Shown here: positions 25,070 through 35,830 of the stretch, piece after piece
How the letters are laid out: every line of letters starts with the position of its first letter
Position numbering within the stretch: the stretch's first letter is position 1
Source: Atriophallophorus winterbourni
Taxonomy: Eukaryota; Platyhelminthes; Trematoda; Plagiorchiida; Microphallidae
Assembly: GCA_013407085.1 (NCBI GenBank)
Contig: JACCGJ010020378.1
Span: forward strand, 1 to 64,000
Direction: 5' to 3'
Length of the DNA stretch: 64,000 nucleotides
The notes under the pieces: generated by a model
Seen by the model: the letters and a program-made list of their open reading frames with translations, nothing else
The model's database searches: none
What the model was told of the DNA's origin: nothing
Program-made: the position numbers and the translations under genes

Positions 25070-25985
25070 GTAAGTATATAAGGCAGTGTCGGATGTCGTT
25101 TTTACGAATAACCAGTTTACGCTCATGAGGTAACAAATACGTCGAATGCATTTGAACACATGATCATGATCAAAAGCCACATTTACTTGCATTTCCATCA
25201 ATCACACGAATTGCACGACAGGTATCTTGCTATTTGCAATCATTAGGAAAGGACGTAAGAATCAGGGTCCGAATGAGCTTGAAAAAGATGAAGAAGAACG
25301 GAAGAATTTGTGCTTGTATCATTGAGAGAACATAGGTCTAATCAAATTTCGAATGAAGTATGCGTTTTAATTAACGACAACGTAGGTAGTAAATAAAATG
25401 TTTTAAGAGTATCTAAACTTCAAACCATGCGAGCTCCATACATACATCCAATGTAAATTCCTAACTCATCATTAGTCACATTTATGTATCGTCACCATGA
25501 AGCCCAAATATAATCTACTAATCTCATAAAATTATTCAATGTGGCGGTACATCCTCACTCCATAAAATTATAATGTAGCGGAACGTCCTCACTCCATCGC
25601 TGGACAGACTACTTCTGTGCAGTTCACGTGGTGTTTCCATTTTGTGAACGTTTTATTGTGTTAAGGTTTACCTGTGTTTTCCTTGGTTATCTCTGTAAGC
25701 TGTGTTAGCTGAGTGTTATCTGTGTTTGTTAACTCTGCTATGTCTGTGTGTGCTAGGACTATTATTTAGACTGCAATAATGCTCGCGTTTATTTATGTTT
25801 CTTTATAAGTATCGAAAATTAAAGCAAATCATTAAGGATAAAACAGGTTAATCGAACATCTTGCTCAAAACAAAAATTTTGATATAATGATAACTCAGCT
25901 CCTTGGATTACATATATAAGAACATTAGGCCACATTAAGAATTACAAAATCATCATTTTCGTTATGTTTTCCACTGTTTTTCCAG

Positions 25986-26012
25986 ATAACTTTGAAGCTG
26001 GACCATCAACAT
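25986..26012 (+). CDS. 27-nt micro-exon A8
   Basis: Acceptor CCACTGTTTTTCCAG, donor GTAAGTAT. It encodes NFEAGPST. The GAAGCTGGACCATCA differences from A7 are mostly replacement changes, consistent with a protein that tolerates or favours variation. Confidence 0.7.
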
Positions 26013-26522
26013 GTAAGTATATCAGACAGCGTCGGATATCCTTTGTACGAATAAACAGTGTAAGCTCATGAGGTAACAAATACGTCGAATGCATTTGAAC
26101 ACATGATCATGAACAAAAGGCACATTTGCATGCATTTGTATCAATCACACACGACACATGCGCTTGAAAAAGATAAAAGAAAAATAAAAGAACTTGCGAT
26201 TGTATGAAGTATAGAACATAGATCTAATCAAATCTCGAATAAAATATGCGTTATGATTAACGACAACCTCTGACTGAGACTTAGTGTGCCATCGCATTTG
26301 GAAGCGGAGCGTGAGTGTCATTTTACTTGTTCGTGCACTTAGAACATTTTGGCAAATGAAATGAAAATTGAGAAGACAAGGAAGCAAACAAGTTCTTGTT
26401 TTCGCCGAGTCGCATCAGGCCGTTTACATCGGGATATGAATTACAGATAAATAAATAGGGTTACAAGAAAGAAGCAAAGACTAATTTTAAGGTCAACGAT
26501 AATTAAAACATACTTGTCTCGG

Positions 26523-26994
26523 TTAGGACACGGCGGGCTGGGGTTGCTGAGGGGTAATTGGGATGAAGGGGTCATTGTTGGAACAACTTGGACTGAGCCA
26601 AGACTTGTCAGGCCGGGGCAGTTTGAGTGGGTGACTGAGCTTCTTTTGTTGGCATAATGAGGGTTTGAACAGCTTTATTGCTATGGCTTCGGCGACACAT
26701 AGAAGGTGGAGGCGGGCCAGTCTAGGTAGATGTGGGTTGGCACGATATATCACCTGGAAGGCTGCATCCTTTCGGACGGTGTGAGCTGTGGTGAGGAGAT
26801 GCGCCGCTATCGAACTCCAGTTCAAATGCGATATGCCAGCGGTCAGTTGGTTGGGGATATGCTCCCTAATGCGGCCAGTCAATCGCCTTGTCTTACGTCC
26901 TATGTAGGATGCTCGACACGAGCAACCAAATGAGTAGATACAAAAGCTGGACGTGTGGCTCGGCAACTTTTCGTTCACTGTCAGGGAGATCATG
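26523..26994 (-). pseudogene. Penelope-like GIY-YIG endonuclease domain, left copy
   Basis: The minus strand encodes the C-terminal GIY-YIG type domain of a Penelope-like retroelement: a CIYSFGCSC segment, YIGRKTRRLTGRIREHIPNQ, then SSIAAHLLTTAHT and a basic tail. It is complete to the stop and about 157 codons long. The reverse transcriptase is absent, so it is a dead fragment. The reading frame beyond 26994 (to 27035) is antisense to the right copy and not part of the protein. Confidence 0.85.
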
Positions 26995-27002
26995 TCTGGT
27001 AA

Positions 27003-27613
27003 ACAGGGCGCAAAAGATTTGTTCGCCTGAAACACTGGAAGAGGAACTCAAAATCATCCGGCAAATCTTTGCCCAAAATGGCTACCCAGAAAGATTCATC
27101 CGTAAAAATATGCAGCAGGACCATAAGAAAAACCAGGTAGCTGGTCCGAAAAAGAAACCGGTCTATGTGAGCTTGCCATACAAAGGAGAATGTATAGCCA
27201 AGGTCATAGGCGAACGGATCCGCCGTGCAGTTGAGGGTTCCTACAATGCAGCCCAACTCCGTATCCTCTTTTACTCACAACGCATGATCTCCCTGACAGT
27301 GAAAGAAAAGTTGCCGAGCCACACGTCCAGCTTTTGTATCTACTCATTTGGTTGCTCGTGTCGAGCATCCTACATAGGACGTACGACAAGGCGCTTGAAT
27401 GACCGCATCAGGGAGCATATCCCCAACCAACTGACCGATGGCATATCGCATTTGAACAGGAGTTCGATAGCGGCGCATCTCCTCACCACAGCTCACACCG
27501 TCGGAAAGGAAGCAGCCTTCCAGGTGATATATCGTGCCAACCAACATCTACCTAGACTGGCCCGCCTCCACCTTATATGTGTCTTGGCTCAGTCCAAGTT
27601 GTTCCAACAATGA
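27003..27613 (+). pseudogene. Penelope-like RT thumb/linker and GIY-YIG, right copy
   Basis: Starts in the end of the reverse transcriptase (SPETLEEELKIIRQIF), passes through the YVSLPYKGE linker motif characteristic of Penelope-like elements, and enters the GIY-YIG domain (YIGRTTRRLNDRIREHIP). A 92-bp deletion after LHLICV shifts the frame and ends the protein early at 27611-27613. The open frame that starts at 26888 includes about 115 bp of antisense left-copy sequence, so 27003 is taken as the start of real homology. Confidence 0.85.
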
Positions 27614-28075
27614 CCCCATCATCCCAATTACCCCTCAGCAACCCCAGCCCGCCGTGTCCTAACCGAGACAAGTATGTGTTAATTATCGTTGACCTTAAAA
27701 TTAGTCTTTGTTTCTTTCTTTTAACCTTATTTATTTATCTGTAATTCATATCCCGATGTAAATGGCCTGATGCGACTCGGCGAAAACAAGACCTTGTTTG
27801 CTTCCTTGCCTTCTTATGACCTCTGGGATTTTTACACGACTGAAATGAAAATTAACTGGTTTATGTTTAAGACCTATTGTGCATTCATAGTGCTGACAAA
27901 ATGTAAGTGCCATCTGATAGATTAGTTTTAGGATGACCTTTTAATTCTGCAACAGAAGGGTCCTAGTCAGTAAACGTTAATATACTAAAGTGGTGGTCAA
28001 CCCTCACGACTAAAATTAACATACAGCCTACCAATTTGTATTACGCCTACGTTGTTTTACGTTTCGTGGGAATGA

Positions 28076-28350
28076 TACTTCCAAACGAATGAGAAGATAA
28101 CGCCTGATAGAAAGGCTACCGGGCGGCCGCTTTGGTTAAGGGTTGCGGAAATGGCTATGTCTGAGGCGTCGGTTACAACGACGAGAGGGACATTACGATC
28201 GATAGAAAACAGAGATGCTTGAACCGATTCAGACTTGAATGTGTTGTATGCCTCCATAGCCTTGCCTGACAAGGGGAATGTTTGATTGCGAGTCAGATGA
28301 TGGATTTTGTCGGAAAACTTTGAAAACCACTGGGAATAATATGAAAACAT
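28076..28350 (-). pseudogene. Ty3/gypsy RT-RNase H fragment
   Basis: The minus strand encodes FSYYSQWFSKFSDKIHHLT, then FPLSGKAMEAYNTFKS and VVVTDASDIAISATLNQ, GRPVAFLS: the end of reverse transcriptase and the start of RNase H of a Ty3/gypsy element, with the first RNase H aspartate in TDAS. Both ends are cut abruptly within host module sequence (GGGAATGA on the left, ATAAGGTGAATAAC on the right) and about 90 residues remain. No LTR, integrase or target duplication is visible. Confidence 0.85.
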
Positions 28351-28359
28351 GCATAAGGT

Positions 28360-30200
28360 GAATAACAACCATTTACATTAGCATTAATGCAGTTTGCTAG
28401 ATTGCCCTGTCCACCATAATATTCGCCAGTCGACCTGACTTAAAAATTCGATCCGCTCCATGAGTGGGATTTCACTTGATGTTTACTGCTCAGTGTCAAT
28501 ATTTCCACATTGTCTAGAACGGAGCTGTGACCCAAATGTAATATTTGCTACGCAATCGCGGAATCACGATCAAGCGATTCATATTCCGTATTTGTCTGTG
28601 GCTGTGAATAGGACTGTTTCCGGTCTAATCTTTTGTAGTGTAAATAAGCCTGGAATTCCTCGCTATTTAAACACATGAACATTCATCATTTATCATTCCG
28701 TAAATGAAGTACTTACTGCTAGTTAAATTGTTCTATCATTTTTGTGCATCAAAACGGACCGGATAATTTTACCTAGCATATAATTTACGCGAATCGTTCA
28801 AGATAATACGTTCTGTTTCACATGTGCAATTCACAAATGGGTGTGAGTGTTTTTGGTCTCTTTCATCGCTGCATAAGCGTTCTATCTTATGTAAAATGGA
28901 ACAATCTATGGACCTCAACTCCAGTTTTTGATGATGGGAATTGAATCATTTATAGTCTCCGTATCAATAGGTTTCAAAAAGTGAGAACGTTTTATTTACA
29001 CATCTACGTATCGTGCTTCACGGTACACAAATTGAGGAGTGGCTCAGCAGCTTCCGCTTCATATGTGTCTGTAATTATTTTGTCAAATTTCATTGAATAC
29101 ATGAAAATAACTTTTCGATTTTGAATTCGACGTTTTAATTTGATATACAATCTCAGTTATCATTTGGTTTTACCATTCGTTGTGTAATAATATACATGAA
29201 GTTTTGATGAAATCTGTGACTAGAGGAGAGGTCGGCAAATCGATTCATAATGCTTGCCAAATTATTGAAGAATATTCAGGTTTCACTGAATACAGTTAAA
29301 ATTTTAAAAAAATTGGATGTCAGATACTTCATAATGTTTCAATTTTTTCCATATCTTAAGCATAGGATGATTACTTAATATTTTTCCAATAACAATGTGT
29401 AAATAAAATTTTTGTATCAAATGTTTAAAGTTTGATGCAACAACTAGCCTGTGTTACTTGGTGGCTTGTGCGATATATGTTTGATTGTTTGTCGTAAAAC
29501 TCACGTATCTTGAATGTTTTGAGCCTGCTCAAACATTGTATCTCAAAAACATTGAGTTGGCGCGTAGTACAAGAACAGTTATGATGTGTTCTTTTCAACT
29601 TTTGCTAAAAAAAATCGGTTCATGCATTTGCGATTTATTGAAAATCTAATCTCTCCAATAAATTACGAACTGAATCTCCATTCCCAAATATGTCCGTCAT
29701 CACACTGCAGGATTTGATACTTTTGGACTCAAACATTAGTGTCGAATCTCAAAATGAAATTTCCCAGAGAAAATACCATTTGCGTAAATATATACCTCAT
29801 ACACTACTTTGTATATCCCAGTACACCGCTGATTTTAAAATATGTGGAGTAATTAATGTCGAAAAATACCGTTCTATATTCAGTTCGCACGTGTAAGATA
29901 TATTATTTTGAGCGTATTTTCATTCATAATACTGCGATCTTCATAAAATGCAAGAACGTGAAGTCCCAAATACTCATTGATCAGTTTTTTTCATCGTCAC
30001 CAAAAAGCCCAATTATTATCACATAAACTTAATCGATTTATCGATAAATCATCTCTACATCTTTCGACGGTCCACTTTTCGTTAGTACACGAGGTAATTA
30101 CATGTTCGAAATGTTAACCTGTGTCAAAGCTGCTAGGAAGATTATTTTGATTTGATTAATCCTGAAGTTTATTCATCTTTATTTATAACTATTGAAACAT
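28360..30200. other. AT-rich stretch without recognised genes
   Basis: 28360-28640 is a copy of module sequence seen at 590-800 and 7860-8090. From about 28700 to 30000 the sequence is not clearly repeated elsewhere in the window, has no ORF above 70 codons that looks like a protein, and shows no splice-bounded candidate I would defend. Confidence 0.5.
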
Positions 30201-30335
30201 TCAATTATATGTTAATGGACACAACGTATTGATGCGATCTCCTGCTCAAAATATTTGTTCGGGAATTAGCTCGCATCAAATGCTTCCATGTTTCATACAC
30301 CTTATGAAACACTGACGATGTCTTTATGTTTTCAG

Positions 30336-30374
30336 CTGTTACCCCCAAAACGAATGTTGCTGGTTTATCAATAA
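30336..30374 (+). CDS. 39-nt micro-exon A9 (long cassette)
   Basis: Acceptor TTTATGTTTTCAG, 39 nt, donor GTAAGTAT. In the common phase it reads VTPKTNVAGLSI. The intron after it (GTAAGTATATTTCACAGCG) matches the start of the intron after the 27-nt A exons (GTAAGTATATTAGACAGCG), so this is a divergent, four-codon-longer member of the same family. A decayed relative lies at about 32222-32255. Confidence 0.65.
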   Translation: MLPPKRMLLVYQ

Positions 30375-31019
30375 GTAAGTATATTTCACAGCGTACCACT
30401 AATGCTATCCATTTTATGGAGAGAACACTTTTCACCTGAAGCATAATTTATCGTTTTCCTAGCCGCATCTCCTTAGCAAATGGGCAGTATCTTAGCACAA
30501 GTGCAGTATTTGACTGGGAGGCACTTCGCCAGTGTCATTATTGCTCTGTCCAAAATTAGAATACTTAAAGTATGGTTAGTTAAGTTTTTTTTCGTATCGT
30601 TTCATAACGTTTACACTCAACACGATGTTAGATAGTTCAATAATTAATTCGCATATGTAAAAAGTATTAGAAATGTCTAAGTAATAATCACTGTTGCATC
30701 AATTTGTATCTTACTTACAAGTCCAATAGCTCAAGCATTTGTGCAACTTCGTATGGCAGGGACAACTTGTTTACATTTAACCTGAAATCAATAAACCAGT
30801 GTTCGGAGTAATGTAGCCAGAACTGCTTCGCATTCCTTCTCTGAATTCCCAATCACAATTTAAATGAACCTACGTATACTGGATAAAGATAGTCATGCCC
30901 AGATTTTTTCATGCAAGCTATAAATAGGTTTGAGAAATGATACATTAACTTGCAAAATATAAGAATGCATTTGTGTCGCAGAAGGCAAAATGGTTCTAAA
31001 CCCATGAGTTTCTTTGTAT

Positions 31020-31220
31020 TCGTGGTATGAGAGCAACACATCACTTTGGTCATCCGTAAGCGCCTTGAGTGCTTGACCACAAATCACCATGTGATTCTGA
31101 GTTTCAACAGTGGCTTACTAGTTTACCGTTTTATCCACTGTTTCAGGTCTCAGTGAACCTATTCTTATTATCCCCACCTGATAACCTTAAACAGCCAGAA
31201 ACCAGTAGTGCATTTGCACT
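31020..31220 (+). repeat. Single ~240-bp repeat unit (R4)
   Basis: Contains the GAGTGCTTGACCACAAATCAC landmark near 31067 and a decayed hammerhead segment (CTGATAA, GAAA intact, ACCAGT). Directly after it 31220-31340 holds a hydrophobic open stretch (ILVGPTILIPLAE) preceded by a TTGTAG acceptor-like site. Confidence 0.75.
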
Positions 31221-31349
31221 TGTAGGTTTATGTTGGATAATATTAGTAGGACCAACAATTTTAATTCCATTAGCCGAAACCGATTTAGACTGGTTTTTTC
31301 CCTTCACAATGAAAAATCTCATTTGGATGCGTTTGCATTAAAACAAACC

Positions 31350-32575
31350 TCCCGATTGGTTTTGTGCTGTTTACACTGATATGTTATGTACATTATTATT
31401 AGGATCCGCATGCGCATGAAGCAGCGGAGAAATCTTAGAGAAAATTGCACTTGTATGCCACTGTTAGATAAGGTTTGTACGACTAAACTCTTTCATCACA
31501 TCATCCCACGCTCATGTAAAGAGTGTGTAAACCCAAGACAATGAACGAAAAAGCTAGCTTGCATCCACATCCATCTTTCTCACACTTTAATACCCGCGTT
31601 ATGGTTTGTGATTTAGAATCAAATGAAACCAGTATTTCATTTCACACAATTGGCCTGAACACATTCACATAAACATGGATCTTACATTGTTTTTCGAAAA
31701 ATTTGTTGTATTAATTATTGTCGAGAATTTATGCATTTTTTTGTTGGAACCCATACACCGCACCATCTAATGCGTTTAGCTGAGCGCAATAGACCTTTCA
31801 AAATGTTTCATTCAAAACAAGATAGTACATTCTTAAATAATCATTTATCATTTTTATGTATCGTTATATTATAGACAAAATATAATCCCGTAGACTTAAT
31901 CGATTAAGCGATACATCATCGCCCTTTTCATTCGGCTCTCCAATTCTGAGCAGTACACGGGGTGTTGCAATGTTGCGAAAGTTTACATAAGTTAAAGCTT
32001 TTATGCAGATTACGTTGATTTGCTTAATGTTGTAGTTTATTTGTTTCTTCATAACTATCAAAACATTTAAAAATATGTTAAACGAGAGAACTTATTGATC
32101 GTATCTCTTACTCAAAACATAATTTTATTTTTGGATGTTAGCTCACATCAATGACTTCTGTGATTACATGCACTTGAATTAACATTGATAATTTGATTAT
32201 TGTTTTTTCCGTTATGTTTATACACAAACGGATGTTACTGGAGCATCATTAAGAATTTTTTTGACAGCGCACCATGTATGCTTGTAATCTCATTTTTATG
32301 CAGTATCATATCATCAACATCACTAACATCATTAACACCGTTTTTGCATTACCTTTCCGGTAATCATCTTAAAGAGCAACACACCAGTATCATACATCAA
32401 AAATGAACATTGGCTATGCGAAGACACAGTGATGATCCCAGTAAAGACCATTGCGAAATGCCACTAATTATATGGAATTCATGGACAATACACGTTTCAT
32501 GTAAATTCAAATTTATTATAATACCAAACCACTACTTCTTTGTAACATGGCAGTATCTTTGCTCAAGTAGAGTTA
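31350..32575 (+). repeat. Diverged exon-unit module with decayed micro-exon
   Basis: Runs parallel to 30050-30700. At 32222-32255 the sequence ACGGATGTTACTGGAGCATC corresponds to the end of exon A9, but the acceptor and first part are missing and the donor reads GAATTT, so it cannot be spliced as an exon. I see no other gene here. Confidence 0.55.
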
Positions 32576-33421
32576 GTTAGCTATCAATAGTATGTTCCAT
32601 TTTATAATTCAAGAGTAAAAGGTATTTGAATTTGTATAAAAGATTACGCAGTTGAAATTTAAAGTTGCATCATTTTGTAACTTCCACATAAATCCAACCG
32701 GTCAGGCCTGTGAGCAACTTCGAACCGCAGGACCAATTTGTTTGTACCCCACCCGAAATCAATAAATCATTGTACCGACCATTGTAGCAAATACTCCGTG
32801 GTGTACCTTCTATGAATTCCAAGTCGCAGTTTCAAAGAACCAGCGTATCGTGGATGAAGTTGGTCGTTCAAAGTTTTTTTGCATGATTGCTAAGAATAGA
32901 GATAAGTTATGATGTGCTATCTTACAAAAACAGAGAATAAAGTACATTTGCTGAACGTTAGACTGTTTGAAACATGAAGGTTCTTTGTTTTGGTGAGCAA
33001 ATCATGTGTACAGAAAGCATTCAACTACTCAGATTTGCACCCTCAGGAACCATGATGAATGGAAATCCATATTTTCGATAAAGAAAATACATTTTTGGTT
33101 TAATGAATATTGATTCGTTGGAACAGTTAACATATAATCTCTCGTTTAACCGCGTTATACATGATAGTTTAGCGGTCGGCAAGAACTAACAGAAAGTAGC
33201 AATATATTATCGAGTAAAATGGTCAAAGCGATTTTACAAAAAAAAGAAGATTTACTGCAACTTCACTCGGCAGAACTCGATGCGAGTCCATTATGACAGT
33301 CGAAATGAAATTAACTCACCACATTTTTGTGAATATCAGTTATGGTATGTTCGTAAATCATCAGCTGACGCAAATTGTAGGTACATTATTAGAAATGTAT
33401 TTGATTTTATTCATTTTACAG

Positions 33422-33448
33422 TTACCGGAACCGAATCAAGAAAACGAA
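33422..33448 (+). CDS. 27-nt micro-exon B1
   Basis: Acceptor TTTTATTCATTTTACAG, 27 nt, donor GTAAGTAT. In the common phase it encodes TGTESRKR. It is charged, unlike the A cassettes, so it should form a different part of the protein. All three frames are open in this exon, so the phase is inferred from the family rule rather than forced. Copies B2-B4 keep length and splice sites. Confidence 0.6.
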
Positions 33449-33751
33449 GTAAGTATTGAGAATGAATTTGTAAATTGCAAATCTGAAATTCTTTATTGAT
33501 TACAAATGCGTCAACTTGTAAACTACGGTGATATAACACTGGTACAACAAAAACTGTGCTAGCCACAAGCTTGTGTTTATTCGATATTCCGCGTCATACA
33601 CACAATTAACTTACAGTTTTTGACTACTGAATATCTCCCAGTAAAATACTTAATGTTTTATCTATGAGGCTGAGATAATTTAGGGCTTACACTTTGAATT
33701 CGACTGTGTCTCAATCGCAACTTAACTGAAGTAAACATGTTGGCATTTTGA

Positions 33752-33773
33752 GTTTGTTTCACGTGAAACAAAC
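33752..33773. repeat. Perfect 22-bp palindrome
   Basis: GTTTGTTTCACGTG read from 33752 is exactly mirrored to 33773 around CACGTG. Copies 2 and 3 (about 43584 and 53391) have one or more mismatched pairs (ACGTAG, ACGTGG). CACGTG is an E-box core; regulatory use is speculative. Confidence 0.9.
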
Positions 33774-35180
33774 CACAAAAACTATCGCTAAGCACTCTGG
33801 TTGCATTTTTGGCCATAAACACATTCACAGAAAAAACATACATCTTTATCCCATGGATCTTCTTGTGTCGTCCCATCAAACGTCCCCACGATACCACAGA
33901 TCTGAGTTTCGTATTGTTTTGTCTTATCTGAGAAAGCAATAATGTATATTGGTTTTCCGAGCGCAATATATTTTCATTAAAAACATTGATTATTCATAGC
34001 TGTTGATAAAGGTTAACGAATTTAAATTTTATAGCAAAATAACATATCAACAAAAAATGGAATGAACTGCTTTTCTTATTTTATCGCGGATTTATTTCTT
34101 TCTTCTGAGGAGAATCGGACAGCTTTATCTTATAAAACATTGAGAGAGAATACGTGCACATTTCTTGATCAAGATAAATTTGATAAACAAATTGCTCGCA
34201 TTGTTTCGTTGTCCAAGACGTTAGTGTATTAGTCACACACGCACTGTCTAATGCGTAGTACATCTATTCTGTCCAAAATCGTCGGTATTGTTGCTTCCAT
34301 TTCTCACATGGAAAACTTTAACGGCACCAGTGCCGTTTATATACTGGTTGAATAGATGAGAACCTGGATTGGGGATACAAATGTTTTTGGAAAGATGTAT
34401 CAAAATAATTTGCGTCTCCATGCTGGTTCACTTATGTATGATTGTTCACAAAACTAACTTGTATCATAACTTTGAAAAATCAGCGTGCAAGAAGTCTCCC
34501 ACCTCAAGACGTGAACAATAACGTGTGTTTTGAGAAATTGCACAATTGAACTGATCTTGGAATAACCACTTTTCAATCAATCAAATTTCTCGAGACACGG
34601 GTATGAGGTTAATCTCATTGATTTGAATACCAAGAAAGGTATCAAAAGTTACATATTGTTCACCGTTTATCTACTGTATATAGGCATGCGGATTACGACC
34701 ATTCGGTCAGTAATTGCAAAAGGAGTGACAAACGTGTTTACGTTTGAAATGAACGCAGATTCAGATATGTTTTCAAGACCATGACATTGATAGTAAGATC
34801 ATCCGCATGCCCGGCTCCATATTTATATAGTATAAAACGAAAGCTTTTGTGCGAGAAAACACTACCGGATTAAGGAACAAAATGCGAAACTTCAAATAGA
34901 TACATTCAAATATAAGAACAACGGAGGATTGATGAACCCGGTAAACCCTCTTCTATCTGACAAAACATTATTTGGAAATTTGATCGGGTTCCGCATATTT
35001 CAAGATCATTATCCGGCGCATTCTCCGCGCAACTTCAAAGCAAGCCACAGATTATCTTGCATTATTTCTGAATGAATCGCGAATTGCGGTTGGAATGTCC
35101 ATATCACCGATACTTTTGGATATAGGTTTCATAGTATTATCAGATCAATGTTATTTCCATATATTTATCTAAAGTTAGCT

Positions 35181-35204
35181 AGGACCAATTTACTCTTACA
35201 GCAT
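35181..35204 (+). other. Acceptor 3 nt from donor: tiny or lost micro-exon
   Basis: TTTACTCTTACAG at 35189-35201 is a good acceptor and is followed by CAT and then GTAAGTAT at 35205, a good donor that starts like the A-exon introns. Either the exon is only CAT, or a weaker upstream acceptor (TAAAG, 35173) gives a 30-nt exon that has a TAG in the family phase. The same arrangement occurs with donors at 45008 and 54825. Confidence 0.35.
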
Positions 35205-35514
35205 GTAAGTATCTACGGCGGATCGTTACATGTGTGCAGTATTATTGAATTTTGTGATCTTCATTCGTTCATTGATTTGTTTCTGTGGATCAGCTCTCAG
35301 ATTTAGCCAACATGTTTAAAACTGCCAGCAGATACACAAAACGCAGCATGTAAAAAAGCACATTTCTCAAAGGAATACTGACAGCAAACTGTGCTGCATT
35401 GATATTGTTACTGCTTTACGTTTATTTTAATCCCGATGAAATGAAATATCGTGGTTTTTGTGTGTTATAAAAATGCATGCTAATGAGCATTTTTTGAACA
35501 ATCTATCGTTGAAC

Positions 35515-35830
35515 TATCATGTGTTAACTGTGAGAAAGTGGTTACTAGTAAACAAGTTTATAATTGAATGCCGCTGTTGCATGGGTTTTGTAAAACGAAA
35601 CACGATATTGAACCACCGAATCACATAGTGATTTGTGGTCAAGCACTCAAGGCGCTTAAAGATGATCAATCTGATGTGTTGTTCGCATTCCCCGAAATTT
35701 TGTTTTAACTCTAACAAAAACTAATATTACTGTATCTACCTGATGACGGCAAACAGCTAGAAACCGGTAGTGGAGTGTAATTTTGGAGTATATGGGCAAC
35801 ACATCACTTCGGTTACTAATATTTTAAATA
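35515..35830. repeat. Inverted pair of ~240-bp repeat units (R5)
   Basis: 35520-35700 is the unit in reverse orientation (GTGATTTGTGGTCAAGCACTC) and 35715-35830 is part of a unit in forward orientation with an intact hammerhead core. Copy 2 repeats it at 45315-45630; copy 3 retains only the inverted part because of a ~280-bp deletion at 55285. Confidence 0.8.
35726..35781 (+). ncRNA. Hammerhead ribozyme-like motif, intact core
   Basis: CTGATGA 35740-35746, stem II GGC/GCT around loop AAACA, GAAA 35760-35763, CCGG, cleavage-type GTA ending at 35769. Stem I has an inner part TAC/GTG (35737-35739 with 35770-35772) and an outer part ATTAC/GTAAT (35726-35730 with 35777-35781). The ACCGGT palindrome cannot close a stem III hairpin within one molecule but can pair between two copies, as in dimeric hammerheads. 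The copy 2 counterpart (about 45545) has CCGATGA and should be dead. Confidence 0.65.

Larger units (their letters stand above)
24977..26265 (+). repeat. ~940-bp exon units, third array
   Basis: One complete and one partial unit with exons at 25043 and 25986 (spacing 943). A deletion near 26150 removes part of the intron (AATCACAC joined to ACGACACATGCG). The array ends at about 26266, where it meets the 1-560 type module. Confidence 0.85.
26370..27841. mobile_element. Penelope-like element pair in inverted orientation
   Basis: Two truncated Penelope-like copies face apart: left arm 26371-26994 (minus) and right arm 27283-27814 (plus), nearly identical inverted repeats around a 288-bp centre that belongs to the right copy. 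A 12-bp duplication GAAATGAAAATT flanks the whole (26358-26369 and 27842-27853), so the pair entered as one unit. Inverted partial copies are common in Penelope-like insertions. The arms differ in length by 92 bp because of a deletion in the right copy. Confidence 0.9.

Noticed and set aside
24980..25201. Minus-strand ORFs of about 75 codons over the 27-nt exons (also 5513-5767 and 6379-6612)
   Set aside because: They are antisense shadows of the ~940-bp unit; their ends and frames differ between units.
26888..27002. Start of the 241-codon + strand ORF as part of the Penelope protein
   Set aside because: These bases are the antisense of the left inverted arm; real homology begins near 27003.
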